Positions 27,346-34,866 of a stretch of DNA of 64,000 nucleotides are shown here, piece by piece. The position numbers and the translations under genes are program-made. The notes beneath the pieces were generated by a model. That model searched no databases. It was not told the DNA's origin and saw only the letters and a list, made by a program, of their open reading frames with translations. The DNA is taken from NCBI GenBank assembly GCA_030433415.1, contig JAUIMF010000001.1:1-64000 (forward strand), read 5' to 3'. The DNA comes from Gammaproteobacteria bacterium (GTDB lineage Bacteria > Pseudomonadota > Gammaproteobacteria > Pseudomonadales > Halieaceae). The stretch's first letter is position 1, and each line of letters begins with the position of its first letter.

Positions 27346-28977
27346 TTACATGCGACCGACGCCAAAACTGTTGGGGAAGGACTGCCGGTGTCGGGCTTCC
27401 CAACAGGTCTGCAGCGCCATGCCCAGGACCCGGCGGGAGTCCCTGGGATCGATGAGGCCATCGTCGAGCATGCGCCCCGAGGTGTACCAGGCGCTGGACT
27501 GGCGGTCGTAGTGTTCGATGACCCGAGCTTCCTGCGCCTGCAACTGCGCTTCATCCACCTCGACGCCCTTGCGCGCGGCGTTGTCACGAAAAACCTGTGA
27601 CATGGTTTTTGCCGCCTGCTCACCGCCCATAACGCCGATCTGGATGTTGGGCCAGCTGAAGATAAAGTCTGGGTTGTAGCCCTGGCCGCACATACCGTAG
27701 TTACCCGCACCGAAGCTGGCGCCAATCATCAGGGTGAGGCGTGGAACCCGGGCGTTGGTTACGGCCTGAATCATTTTTGCGCCGTGCTTGATCATGCCCG
27801 CGCGCTCGTAGTCCGTACCGACCATGTAGCCGGTGATGTTCTGCAGAAAGAGCAGGGGAGTACCGGCCTGATCGCAGAGTTGAATGAATTGCGCGGCCTT
27901 GCTGGCGCCGTCGGGATCGATGGGGCCGTTGTTGCAGAGAATGCCGACGGGCATGCCGTAGATGCTCGCCTGCAGGCAGACCATGGACACGCCGTAGCCA
28001 GGCTTGAAGTCCGTGAAGCTTGAGGCATCGACGATACGGGCCACCACTTCGCGGGCATCATAGGGCTGGCGATAGTCCGTCGATACGATACCGAGCAGGT
28101 CCTCGGCGTCGTAAACCGGCTCTTCGAAGTTCCTCGGCGGTGGCGTGGGGCAGTGCCGGTTCAGGTCCAGGCGGCCGATCACATCGCGGCAGATCGACAG
28201 GGCATGAGCATCATCGTCCGCGAGGTACTCCACCAGCCCCGAGACGGTCGCGTGCATGGCCGAGCCACCCAGTGTGGCGGGCGAGGCCTCTTCGCCCGTG
28301 GCTGCCTTGAGCAGAGCAGGGCCCGCAAGGGCGGCCATGCCGTTGTCTTTGACCCCGATCACGTAGTCACTCATGCCCGGCATGTAGGCGCCGCCCGCTA
28401 CAGACAATCCATGGAGTACTGCGATCGTCGGGATGCCCGCCGCGCTGAGGCGCGCGAGGCGCGCAAAGACGCCACCGGAATCCATCCACATTTCGACCTC
28501 GTACTTGAACAGATCGGCGCCGGCACTCTCTACCAGGTGCACAAATGGCAGCTTCTGCTCCAACGCCACGTCCATCGCGCGCATCCCTTTTTTGGCAGAG
28601 ATCGTCGTCATGGCGCCGGCGTTGATTCCCGAGTCGTCGACCTGCACCAGGCAGCGGGTGCCGGCAATGAATCCCACGCCGGTGATGCTGCTGGCTCCAG
28701 CGATGGAGGTCTGGGGATCATCGTCCTCGACCAGATACCCGGCCATATTATTAAGCTCGAGGAACGGCGAGCCGGCGTCCAGAAGTCGGTTCAGACGCTC
28801 CCGGGGGAGCAGTTGGCCGCGTTTCTGAAAGCGGGGCAGGGCTTTGTTCGACAGGGCCGTCGCGCGATCGAGGCTGGCTCTCAGCTGATCCACCAGCACG
28901 ATCATATTTTTACGATTGCGCGAAAAATCCTCGGAGGACGGGTTTACGCGACTCGTGAATGGGGTAGGGGTGTTCAT
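27346..28977 (-). CDS. Acyl-CoA carboxylase carboxyltransferase (beta) subunit
   Basis: A 543-residue carboxyltransferase with two crotonase-like halves. Visible motifs are LLPRERLNRLLDAGSPFLE near the start and GGAYMPGMSDYVIGV in the N-half. The C-half has LCNNGPIDPDGASKAAQFIQ and the acyl-CoA/biotin pocket GASFGAGNYGMCGQGY. It moves the carboxyl group from biotin to an unsaturated acyl-CoA. Size and motifs fit methylcrotonyl-CoA or geranyl-CoA carboxylase beta (LiuB/AtuC). It overlaps the AtuA-like gene by four bases and stands 12 bases before the hydratase gene. Subtype needs phylogeny. Confidence 0.94.
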   Translation of the reverse strand: MNTPTPFTSRVNPSSEDFSRNRKNMIVLVDQLRASLDRATALSNKALPRFQKRGQLLPRERLNRLLDAGSPFLELNNMAGYLVEDDDPQTSIAGASSITGVGFIAGTRCLVQVDDSGINAGAMTTISAKKGMRAMDVALEQKLPFVHLVESAGADLFKYEVEMWMDSGGVFARLARLSAAGIPTIAVLHGLSVAGGAYMPGMSDYVIGVKDNGMAALAGPALLKAATGEEASPATLGGSAMHATVSGLVEYLADDDAHALSICRDVIGRLDLNRHCPTPPPRNFEEPVYDAEDLLGIVSTDYRQPYDAREVVARIVDASSFTDFKPGYGVSMVCLQASIYGMPVGILCNNGPIDPDGASKAAQFIQLCDQAGTPLLFLQNITGYMVGTDYERAGMIKHGAKMIQAVTNARVPRLTLMIGASFGAGNYGMCGQGYNPDFIFSWPNIQIGVMGGEQAAKTMSQVFRDNAARKGVEVDEAQLQAQEARVIEHYDRQSSAWYTSGRMLDDGLIDPRDSRRVLGMALQTCWEARHRQSFPNSFGVGRM

Positions 28978-30785
28978 GGGATTTCTCTCTGGGTCAGTCC
29001 GTGCTGCTCTGCCAGTGTGACCGGTATTTCCACCGTCTCGGTCAGCAGGAGTTGGGCGTAGCCTTTGCCCTGGGGGTCTGTTCTCAGGCTGGCGATACCG
29101 CCACCGCCGAGCACCTCATGCAGCAGAAAATTAAAGGCGTGGCAGCCCGGCAGATAGAAGCGTTCCACGGCAGCGCCAGGGGTCAAAAAGTGGGTGAAAT
29201 ACCGGCCCACGCGTTCGGGTGTGAGGTTCTCGCCAATGTAGGGAACAAAAACCGCATCGCGAGCGATGATGCCGATGTTCGCCTTGTTCCCTTTGTCGCC
29301 GCTGCGGCCCCATGCGAGCGCTTCGAGAGGCACCGCGACCCGTGGGTCCGAATCCTGCGCTGCGGGAGGTCGGTGCGGTTGCGTCTCGGGTATATGAGAA
29401 GCAGGCGCGTCGTGCATCACCGTGGTGTCGCCATCCACCGTTACCTTGATCGTGACCGCGTCTTTTGGGACCGTCATCGAAAACAGCCGTACCACGGGCG
29501 ATGGCCTGGCCCGGGCGCCAGCAAACCCGCTGAGTCCGGGCGGCGCGCTGAGAGCCAGCCCCGTCATTTCTTTCAGGAACAGGCCGACCCCGGCTGGGCT
29601 GGGGTGTTTGACCGCGATTTTCACATCGACTTCGCGGGGCTCACCAATCTGTCGCGCGGCGCCAAAATGCGATTCCGCGCCAATAACTTCGATACTGGTT
29701 TCGCTGAGTGGCGGCAGTCCCGCCTGCGAGAGTAATGCGCTGGTTCGTGTGAAAACCGAGTCCGCAAAAGCGCGGGCCTTGGTTTCGGCCGCGCGGCCGT
29801 ACATGGTCCAGATCTGGCCGGCGCGAAATCCGTCCGCCCAGGTGGTGCTCACCTTGTAGGATGCGGGGGCGCCATGACCGCGCGCGCCGCTGACGCGCAC
29901 GCAGTCCTCGCCGACCTGCACGATTTCTACTTCGCTGAAGTCACAGGCAACGTCTGGCAACAGATAGGCCTGGGGATCGCCGATCTCGTAGAGCATCTGC
30001 TCGGCGATGGTACCGACGCTGACTACGCCACCGGTGCCTTCTGCTTTGGTGACCTCAAAACTTCCATCTGCGCTTACGCAGGCGATGGGATAGCCGGCGT
30101 TTGCCAGCGACGCGGCGATGGGTTCCCAATCCGTGAAGTTGCCGCCGGTAGCCTGGGTGCCACACTCGAGGATATGGCCGGCGAGGCTGCCCTGGGCGAG
30201 TCTGTCGTAGTCCTCGCAGGTCCAGCCAAAGCTGTGAATGCAGGCGCCGAGAGTAACGGCGGAATCCACACAGCGGCCGGTGATAACAATGTCAGCACCC
30301 GCATCCAGCGCCCGGGCAATGGGAAAGGCGCCGAGATAAGCATTGATGCTGGCGACGCTCGCGGGATCTGGGAACGCATCACCCGAGAACATTTCCACCG
30401 CGGAAGTGAACTCTGCGGCACGGGAGGTCAGGTCATCGCCCGTGACGACACCCACCTTAAGAGACAGCCCTGCTTCGGCGATCAGCGTCCGCAGCGCATC
30501 GGCGCAGGCCTCGGGATTGACGCCTCCAGCATTGGCGATGACCCTGACACCCTGTGCGGCGATGGCGGTGAGGTTGGGTTTTATTGCTGCGCTGACAAAG
30601 TCCGTGGCATACCCTTTACTGTCATCGGCGGTGCGCGCCCGTGCCATGATCGACAAGGTGATTTCTGCCAGGTAGTCGTAGACCAGAAAATCCAATCGGC
30701 CGGTGCCCAGTAGTTGCGGAGTGGCCAGGGCGGCATCACCCCAATAACCCGATGCGCCACCGATGACAATGGACTCTGCGTGCAT
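28974..30785 (-). CDS. atuA: AtuA-family protein of acyclic terpene utilisation
   Basis: A 603-residue protein read from ATG 30785 (MHAESIVIGGASGYWGDA); an upstream in-frame start lacks family similarity. The N-terminal DUF1446 domain (about 5-440) has ITGRCVDSAVTLGACIHSFGW and CGTQATGGNFTDW. The C-terminal AtuA-like ferredoxin-fold domain (about 485-595) contains LEALAWGRSGDKGNKANIGI. In Pseudomonas, atuA is essential for growth on citronellol and geraniol, but its reaction is not established. It is the first gene of this leftward operon, facing the TetR gene across a palindrome. The symbol reflects family membership. Confidence 0.88.
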   Translation of the reverse strand: MHAESIVIGGASGYWGDAALATPQLLGTGRLDFLVYDYLAEITLSIMARARTADDSKGYATDFVSAAIKPNLTAIAAQGVRVIANAGGVNPEACADALRTLIAEAGLSLKVGVVTGDDLTSRAAEFTSAVEMFSGDAFPDPASVASINAYLGAFPIARALDAGADIVITGRCVDSAVTLGACIHSFGWTCEDYDRLAQGSLAGHILECGTQATGGNFTDWEPIAASLANAGYPIACVSADGSFEVTKAEGTGGVVSVGTIAEQMLYEIGDPQAYLLPDVACDFSEVEIVQVGEDCVRVSGARGHGAPASYKVSTTWADGFRAGQIWTMYGRAAETKARAFADSVFTRTSALLSQAGLPPLSETSIEVIGAESHFGAARQIGEPREVDVKIAVKHPSPAGVGLFLKEMTGLALSAPPGLSGFAGARARPSPVVRLFSMTVPKDAVTIKVTVDGDTTVMHDAPASHIPETQPHRPPAAQDSDPRVAVPLEALAWGRSGDKGNKANIGIIARDAVFVPYIGENLTPERVGRYFTHFLTPGAAVERFYLPGCHAFNFLLHEVLGGGGIASLRTDPQGKGYAQLLLTETVEIPVTLAEQHGLTQREIP

Positions 30786-30867
30786 GATGTTTCCCGTAGT
30801 CTTTGGGCCTGGCCGCCGACACACGGCGGATTGTTCCCGTTGCAGATGACGCCGAGTCTAGACTACC

Positions 30868-30895
30868 ATTGAGTATTGCTCAATATTAATTGAGC
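30868..30895. promoter_or_regulatory. Palindromic operator candidate between atuA-like gene and tetR
   Basis: Two overlapping inverted repeats share the middle element: ATTGAG-tattg-CTCAAT (30,868-30,884) and GCTCAAT-atta-ATTGAGC (30,878-30,895). Arms are perfect (6 and 7 bases). The site is in the only gap between the divergent genes and is AT-rich compared with its surroundings, where promoters would lie. It is the natural binding site for the TetR protein encoded next to it, which would then control itself and the operon. Confidence 0.7.
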
Positions 30896-30939
30896 TTAGC
30901 TTTTTGGGTTGGGCTTTGGAGCCTGGCCCTGGAGAACCC

Positions 30940-31647
30940 ATGACCGAAATCGCCACAGAGAAGTCCCCATCACGGGCCGAGCTGCGAGAATCCGAGCTGC
31001 TGCGCTCTGCCATTGAACTGTTTGCCGAAGAGGGTTTTGGCAACGTTTCAACGCGCAAAATCGCCGCCCACGCGGGCGTATCTGAGGGGACCCTGTTCCA
31101 CTACTTCGGGTCCAAGCAGGAGCTGATGGGTGCCATTCTCGGGCACATCTACCAGGAGCTGACCGATAACGCGACCCGGATCCTGCGCGAAGAACTCGAC
31201 AGCCGTGCACGCCTGCAATTACTCGCGGAGAGTCACGTCAGCGTGCTGTCTCGAGACAACGCCCTGTTCATGAGGCTTATCCAGACTTACCGCAATGCCA
31301 ACCTCGATGAACTGACCAATATCCGGGGCTCGTTGCTGCAGGAGCTGAACGCAAGCTACGCGTGGGTGTTCGATGCGGCGGTGAAAGAAGCCATCAAGCG
31401 TGGTGAGATTCGGCAAGACGTCAATATCTCAGCGCTACGGGACCTGTTTTTCGGCGGCCTGGAATACGGTAGCCGTACGATGTATCTGCACGACAGCTTT
31501 GATCTGTTGGGCGAGCGTGTCGCGAGTCTCGTGGAGCCCCTGTGGCAGAGCATGCTGCCCACACGGCAACAGGCGACGGTGAACGATCGGCTTGAGTCCG
31601 CCTGCGAGCGCTTGGAGGCGGTAGCCGCGCAGCTAGAGCGACGCTAG
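30940..31647 (+). CDS. TetR-family transcriptional regulator
   Basis: A 235-residue TetR protein from ATG 30940 (MTEIATEKSPSR), with a GGAG site just before; the upstream TTG is unlikely. The DNA-binding domain (about 17-63) reads LLRSAIELFAEEGFGNVSTR then KIAAHAGVSEGTLFHYFGSK. The C-terminal ligand domain (about 75-225) is all-helical and of the FadR/AcrR C-terminal type. The gene diverges from the AtuA-like operon and probably represses it until an acyl-CoA or terpenoid intermediate binds. In Pseudomonas the matching position is held by the TetR regulator AtuR. Confidence 0.93.
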   Translation: MTEIATEKSPSRAELRESELLRSAIELFAEEGFGNVSTRKIAAHAGVSEGTLFHYFGSKQELMGAILGHIYQELTDNATRILREELDSRARLQLLAESHVSVLSRDNALFMRLIQTYRNANLDELTNIRGSLLQELNASYAWVFDAAVKEAIKRGEIRQDVNISALRDLFFGGLEYGSRTMYLHDSFDLLGERVASLVEPLWQSMLPTRQQATVNDRLESACERLEAVAAQLERR

Positions 31648-31719
31648 GCCAGCCCTGCAGATACCGTGTTGAATCGTGGCATTGCCCGTCGCATTCGCGG
31701 CAGCGGGCCCGGCGGGGCC

Positions 31720-31725
31720 TATAAT
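31720..31725 (+). promoter_or_regulatory. -10 element TATAAT before the hydrolase gene
   Basis: A consensus TATAAT in the 113-base gap between tetR and the alpha/beta hydrolase, 35 bases before the TTG start. No good -35 is seen at the expected spacing, so the promoter is only suggested. Confidence 0.4.
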
Positions 31726-31760
31726 CGGCGGTCCAGCAACTGATTTGAGGGAGTCGACCT

Positions 31761-32552
31761 TTGCGTATCGAGCTTGTCCTGTCCATTGGCGTGGCCGGCG
31801 CGATACTGGGCATGCTCTGGTTTCTGTTGACACCGTCGTCGCGCGAAGTGATCTACAAGTCCCTGGAAACGGGCGAGGCCCTGATCGCTGTTATTCATGA
31901 ACCGCCTCGAATTCGACGTCCGCGGGGCACCCTGGTGTTTTTTCATGGGGGTGGCTGGTACACCGGTTCGCCGCGGGGCAGAGTGAGTGCCCTGGGCCGC
32001 GCGCTGGCAGCAAAGGGGTATCGGTTTGTGGCGCCCCAGTATCGTGTATACGGACGGGATCACACCGGGATCGAGACGGCTTTACAGGACGCCCGCGACG
32101 CTGTTGTCTGGGCGCAACCTCAGTTTGCCGCGGAGGGTAAAGCGGTCTTCGCGATTGGAGGAGGCTCGGCCGGTGGGCACCTTGCGGCTTTGGTGGCATT
32201 GGAGCTCGACGCGTCGACAATCAGCCATCTGGTGCTGATGAACCCGGTGCTCGATCTGACGTCTGCGACGCCGGAGACCGGATTTTCTAGCGGTGAGCTG
32301 ATGCTCATTGGCCAGTTGTCGGCACAGCGGCAAGGGGAATTATCACCCCTGCATCGCGTTGCGGAGTTCCCGATGCCGGTGCTCACGGCCTACGGCGACC
32401 TGGACCCACTCTGGCTTGCCTATCGGCACACTCTGACAGAGGCAGCTCTTCGTACCGAGATTTTTGTCGGTGAGTCCCACGGCTTCTTCAACCAGGCGTC
32501 TCAGCGTTCCAGGGTCGTCGCGCTGGTGCAGGAGTTTCTGGACCCGCGTTAG
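31761..32552 (+). CDS. Alpha/beta hydrolase, membrane-anchored, esterase/lipase-like
   Basis: A 263-residue hydrolase with one N-terminal membrane segment (about 3-22, LVLSIGVAGAILGMLWFLL). A hormone-sensitive-lipase-like fold follows: oxyanion motif HGGGW, nucleophile motif GGGSAGG (Ser136 within GGSAGGH), an acid in AYGDLDPLW and His near SHGFFNQASQ. It starts at TTG 31,761, supported by TGAGGGAG seven bases upstream. It probably hydrolyses esters at the inner membrane or, with the segment as anchor, in the periplasm. It follows tetR on the same strand but has its own likely promoter. Confidence 0.88.
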   Translation: MRIELVLSIGVAGAILGMLWFLLTPSSREVIYKSLETGEALIAVIHEPPRIRRPRGTLVFFHGGGWYTGSPRGRVSALGRALAAKGYRFVAPQYRVYGRDHTGIETALQDARDAVVWAQPQFAAEGKAVFAIGGGSAGGHLAALVALELDASTISHLVLMNPVLDLTSATPETGFSSGELMLIGQLSAQRQGELSPLHRVAEFPMPVLTAYGDLDPLWLAYRHTLTEAALRTEIFVGESHGFFNQASQRSRVVALVQEFLDPR

Positions 32553-32563
32553 TCCGCTGCGGG

Positions 32564-32569
32564 TATACT
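32564..32569 (+). promoter_or_regulatory. -10-like TATACT before the VOC lipoprotein gene
   Basis: TATACT lies in the 44-base gap between the hydrolase and the VOC lipoprotein gene, 27 bases before its GTG start. The -35 position is weak. Confidence 0.3.
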
Positions 32570-32596
32570 GGCGGTTTTGATCACGGAGAGACTGCA

Positions 32597-33496
32597 GTGC
32601 GTCCCATTCTTCTGACCGTCTGGGCGGTGCTACTGGCGTCCTGCTCGGCAGTAAACTTTGATCTGCCGCCCGTGGGCGATGGCAAGGCAACGCTGCCGGG
32701 CAAGTTTGTCTGGCACGACCTGATCTCGGATGACCCCGCCGGTAGCGAAGCCTTCTACGGCGAACTTTTTGGCTGGAGCTTCCGGTCCCTGCCCGTCGGC
32801 GATGGCGGTTACTGGATTATCGAGCATAACGATGCTCCCATCGGTGGCATGGTGGCGCAGGACCGCCTGCCGGCGAGCCGGGATGTCTCGCAGTGGGTGT
32901 CGGCGATCGCGGTCAACGATGCCGACGAAGCTGTGGCCCAGGCCCGTCGTCGTGGTGCAGAGATTCTGCGCGAGCCCGTGTCGTTGGGGCGTCGTGGGAC
33001 CATCGCGGTCATCGCGGATCCCACCGGCGGCCTGTTTGCAGCGCTAGACACCCACGGCGCTGACCCTCTGGACACCGACGATCTGCCCCCGGTGGGTAAC
33101 TTTCTGTGGCATGAATTGTGGTCTGGAGCACCCGATGAAGCCGCCGAGTTTTACGCGGATCTGACCGGCCTGACCGTAGACGCCGGTGACCCCCGTAGCG
33201 ATGGCGATCAGGTGGTGCAGTTTCATACCTTGCGCGACCAGGGGCGGGCCCGTGGTGGTGTGCGCACCAAGCCCGACGCAGCAATGCCGACACTGTGGAT
33301 GCCCTATCTGCGCGTAGGTGACAGTGCAGCGCTTGCGGCGATGCTGGAGCGGGTGCCGGCGCTCGGTGGGCAGGTACTGGTACCGGCCATTGCGCGACCG
33401 ATTGGGGGCGAACTGGCGATCATTGCCGGGCCGTCGGGCGCACCCATTGGCCTGCAGACCTGGTCCGAGGATCAGCCCTCGATGAAGGAGATTTGA
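32597..33496 (+). CDS. Lipoprotein with two VOC (glyoxalase-fold) domains
   Basis: A 299-residue protein starting at GTG 32,597 behind a GGAGAG site. A short lipoprotein signal ends in the lipobox LLAS-Cys16. Two tandem VOC domains follow: about 30-155, starting GKFVWHDLISDDPAGSEAFY, and about 165-290, starting VGNFLWHELWSGAPDEAAEF. Each carries FYxxLxG-like helices as in the glyoxalase domains of antibiotic-biosynthesis or extradiol-like proteins. An exported, lipid-anchored VOC protein is unusual and its ligand is unknown. The next gene begins one base after its stop, so the two are co-translated. Confidence 0.87.
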   Translation: MRPILLTVWAVLLASCSAVNFDLPPVGDGKATLPGKFVWHDLISDDPAGSEAFYGELFGWSFRSLPVGDGGYWIIEHNDAPIGGMVAQDRLPASRDVSQWVSAIAVNDADEAVAQARRRGAEILREPVSLGRRGTIAVIADPTGGLFAALDTHGADPLDTDDLPPVGNFLWHELWSGAPDEAAEFYADLTGLTVDAGDPRSDGDQVVQFHTLRDQGRARGGVRTKPDAAMPTLWMPYLRVGDSAALAAMLERVPALGGQVLVPAIARPIGGELAIIAGPSGAPIGLQTWSEDQPSMKEI

Positions 33497-33497
33497 T

Positions 33498-33770
33498 ATG
33501 GCCATACAACGACGTGGGCAAGCAGTCAGGCAAAGACCTTCGCAAAGACCTTCGCAAGGGCCCTCACAAACACTGGGGCAACGATTTCTTCGAGGACTTC
33601 GCTGGTTGCCACTGGCGGCGCTGGCGCTGCTACTCAGCGGCTGCGATGACCCGCAGATCTACGGCAGCGTGGGCATGTCGACCGGTTACGGTGGCTACTA
33701 CGGTGGGTACGGCGGCTGGGGCGCGCCGCGCATGCACACGAGCATCTCCATCGGCGGGCGCATACGTTAG
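33498..33770 (+). CDS. Small Gly/Tyr-rich lipoprotein
   Basis: A 90-residue protein with an unusually long, basic leader (residues 1-34, containing RQRPSQRPSQGPSQ repeats), then a hydrophobic segment and the lipobox LLSGC, followed by a mature tail of about 40 residues rich in Gly and Tyr (YGGYYGGYGGWGAP). It is probably an outer- or inner-membrane lipoprotein; no function is known. The leader repeats come from a tandem 12-base DNA repeat at 33,531-33,554 with a decayed third copy. The true start could therefore be later, but no better Met is present. It abuts the convergent DUF481 gene with no spacer. Confidence 0.72.
   Translation: MAIQRRGQAVRQRPSQRPSQGPSQTLGQRFLRGLRWLPLAALALLLSGCDDPQIYGSVGMSTGYGGYYGGYGGWGAPRMHTSISIGGRIR
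33531..33566 (+). repeat. Tandem 12-base repeat inside the lipoprotein gene
   Basis: CAAAGACCTTCG occurs twice back to back (33,531-33,542 and 33,543-33,554), followed by a diverged third unit CAAGGGCCCTCA to 33,566. The unit length is a multiple of three, so copy changes preserve the reading frame (QRPS/GPS units). Confidence 0.8.
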
Positions 33771-34850
33771 TCAGAATTCCCAGCCCAGACCGGTGGTGAT
33801 ACCCCAGTCAAAGTTGTCACCGCCCTCGTCGATCGTTTCGTTATCGAAACTGCCCCAGGCACTTAAATCCCAGTACAGGTCGTCGATCATTTCCCAGCGC
33901 AGGCGGGCGTTGCTGTCCGCACGCAGGCGGCCGCGCTCGGTGAGAGAAGGGTAGAGTGACGCATCCAGTTGCAGGTTCAGCTTTGGGCTGTCAAAACGCC
34001 ACCGGGAATAGCCGACGCTGATCACCCCCTCAATGCTTTCCTGCTGGTCGCCGCCGACGCTGCGTTCCTCAAGGGCCTGTATGGACAGACCGGCGTTCAG
34101 GTTCTGATTGTTGGTGTCGATGAAGTACCGTCCCAGACCGCCACCAATGGTGAAGCGGTAGTCCAGCGCCAGTTCGTCGTTGCTTTCATAGCCACCAAAC
34201 ACCGAGCGGTACATCGCCTGGCGATCGGTCCACGCCCGCCGCGAGAGTGTCACGCGCGAACTTGCGGTGGTTTCTGAGTCCGTATCCGATACCGTGGCCC
34301 GGCTGTTCAGTGTGTTCAATGCGTCTTCATCCTCGTAGCTCACATCAGCACGCAGCTCCGTCTGTGTGACGCCACTGGCTTTGGTGAAGGCGTAGTTGGC
34401 GCTGATATAGATGTCGATGCGGTCCCCAACTTTCTCTTCTACGGGTCGCAGTTCCACGACCTCCATCCACGAGAAGCGCCGCTCCTTGAACACGTCCTCA
34501 AAGGTAATCACGCCGGGCTTGTCGCTTGGGGACACGGCGCCGAAGTAGCGACTGCCGTCGGCGAGGCGCAGTTCGTAGTTGTAGTTGGAGTCGACGCTGG
34601 ATACATCTTTCCATTCAATGTTGACCGTACCCATCGAGTCGGTGCTGAGACTGATGCGCCCGTTGAGCAGCGATTTAATTTCTCCGGTGATGCGATCACC
34701 GTTGTACAGAGTGATAACATCGGTCTTGCGATGCGCCTGCGCGACCTCGCTCACCAGCAGTACAGGGAGTAGCAACGCCACTATCACCATGCCCAGCTTT
34801 ACCCGACCCAGCTTCTCGGCCGTGTGCCGCCCGCCGTTTTGTTTTGCCAT
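33771..34850 (-). CDS. DUF481 outer-membrane beta-barrel protein
   Basis: A 359-residue protein from ATG 34,850 (MAKQNGGRH). It has a signal peptide at about 20-40 (VIVALLLPVLLVSEVAQA), a small N-terminal domain (about 45-120) with ITLYNGDRITGEIKSLLNG, and a C-terminal DUF481 barrel (about 140-359) ending GITTGLGWEF. DUF481 proteins resemble salt-induced outer-membrane proteins; their transport role is not established. The N-terminal SH3-like part with GDRITGEI is common in marine bacterial versions. It is divergent from the lytic transglycosylase gene with almost no spacer, so their promoters overlap the coding ends. Confidence 0.88.
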   Translation of the reverse strand: MAKQNGGRHTAEKLGRVKLGMVIVALLLPVLLVSEVAQAHRKTDVITLYNGDRITGEIKSLLNGRISLSTDSMGTVNIEWKDVSSVDSNYNYELRLADGSRYFGAVSPSDKPGVITFEDVFKERRFSWMEVVELRPVEEKVGDRIDIYISANYAFTKASGVTQTELRADVSYEDEDALNTLNSRATVSDTDSETTASSRVTLSRRAWTDRQAMYRSVFGGYESNDELALDYRFTIGGGLGRYFIDTNNQNLNAGLSIQALEERSVGGDQQESIEGVISVGYSRWRFDSPKLNLQLDASLYPSLTERGRLRADSNARLRWEMIDDLYWDLSAWGSFDNETIDEGGDNFDWGITTGLGWEF

Positions 34851-34866
34851 CGTGCCCGGTTGTTCC

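Noticed and set aside
33531-33566. CRISPR-like repeats
   Set aside because: Units are 12 bases, directly tandem with no spacers, and lie inside a coding frame.
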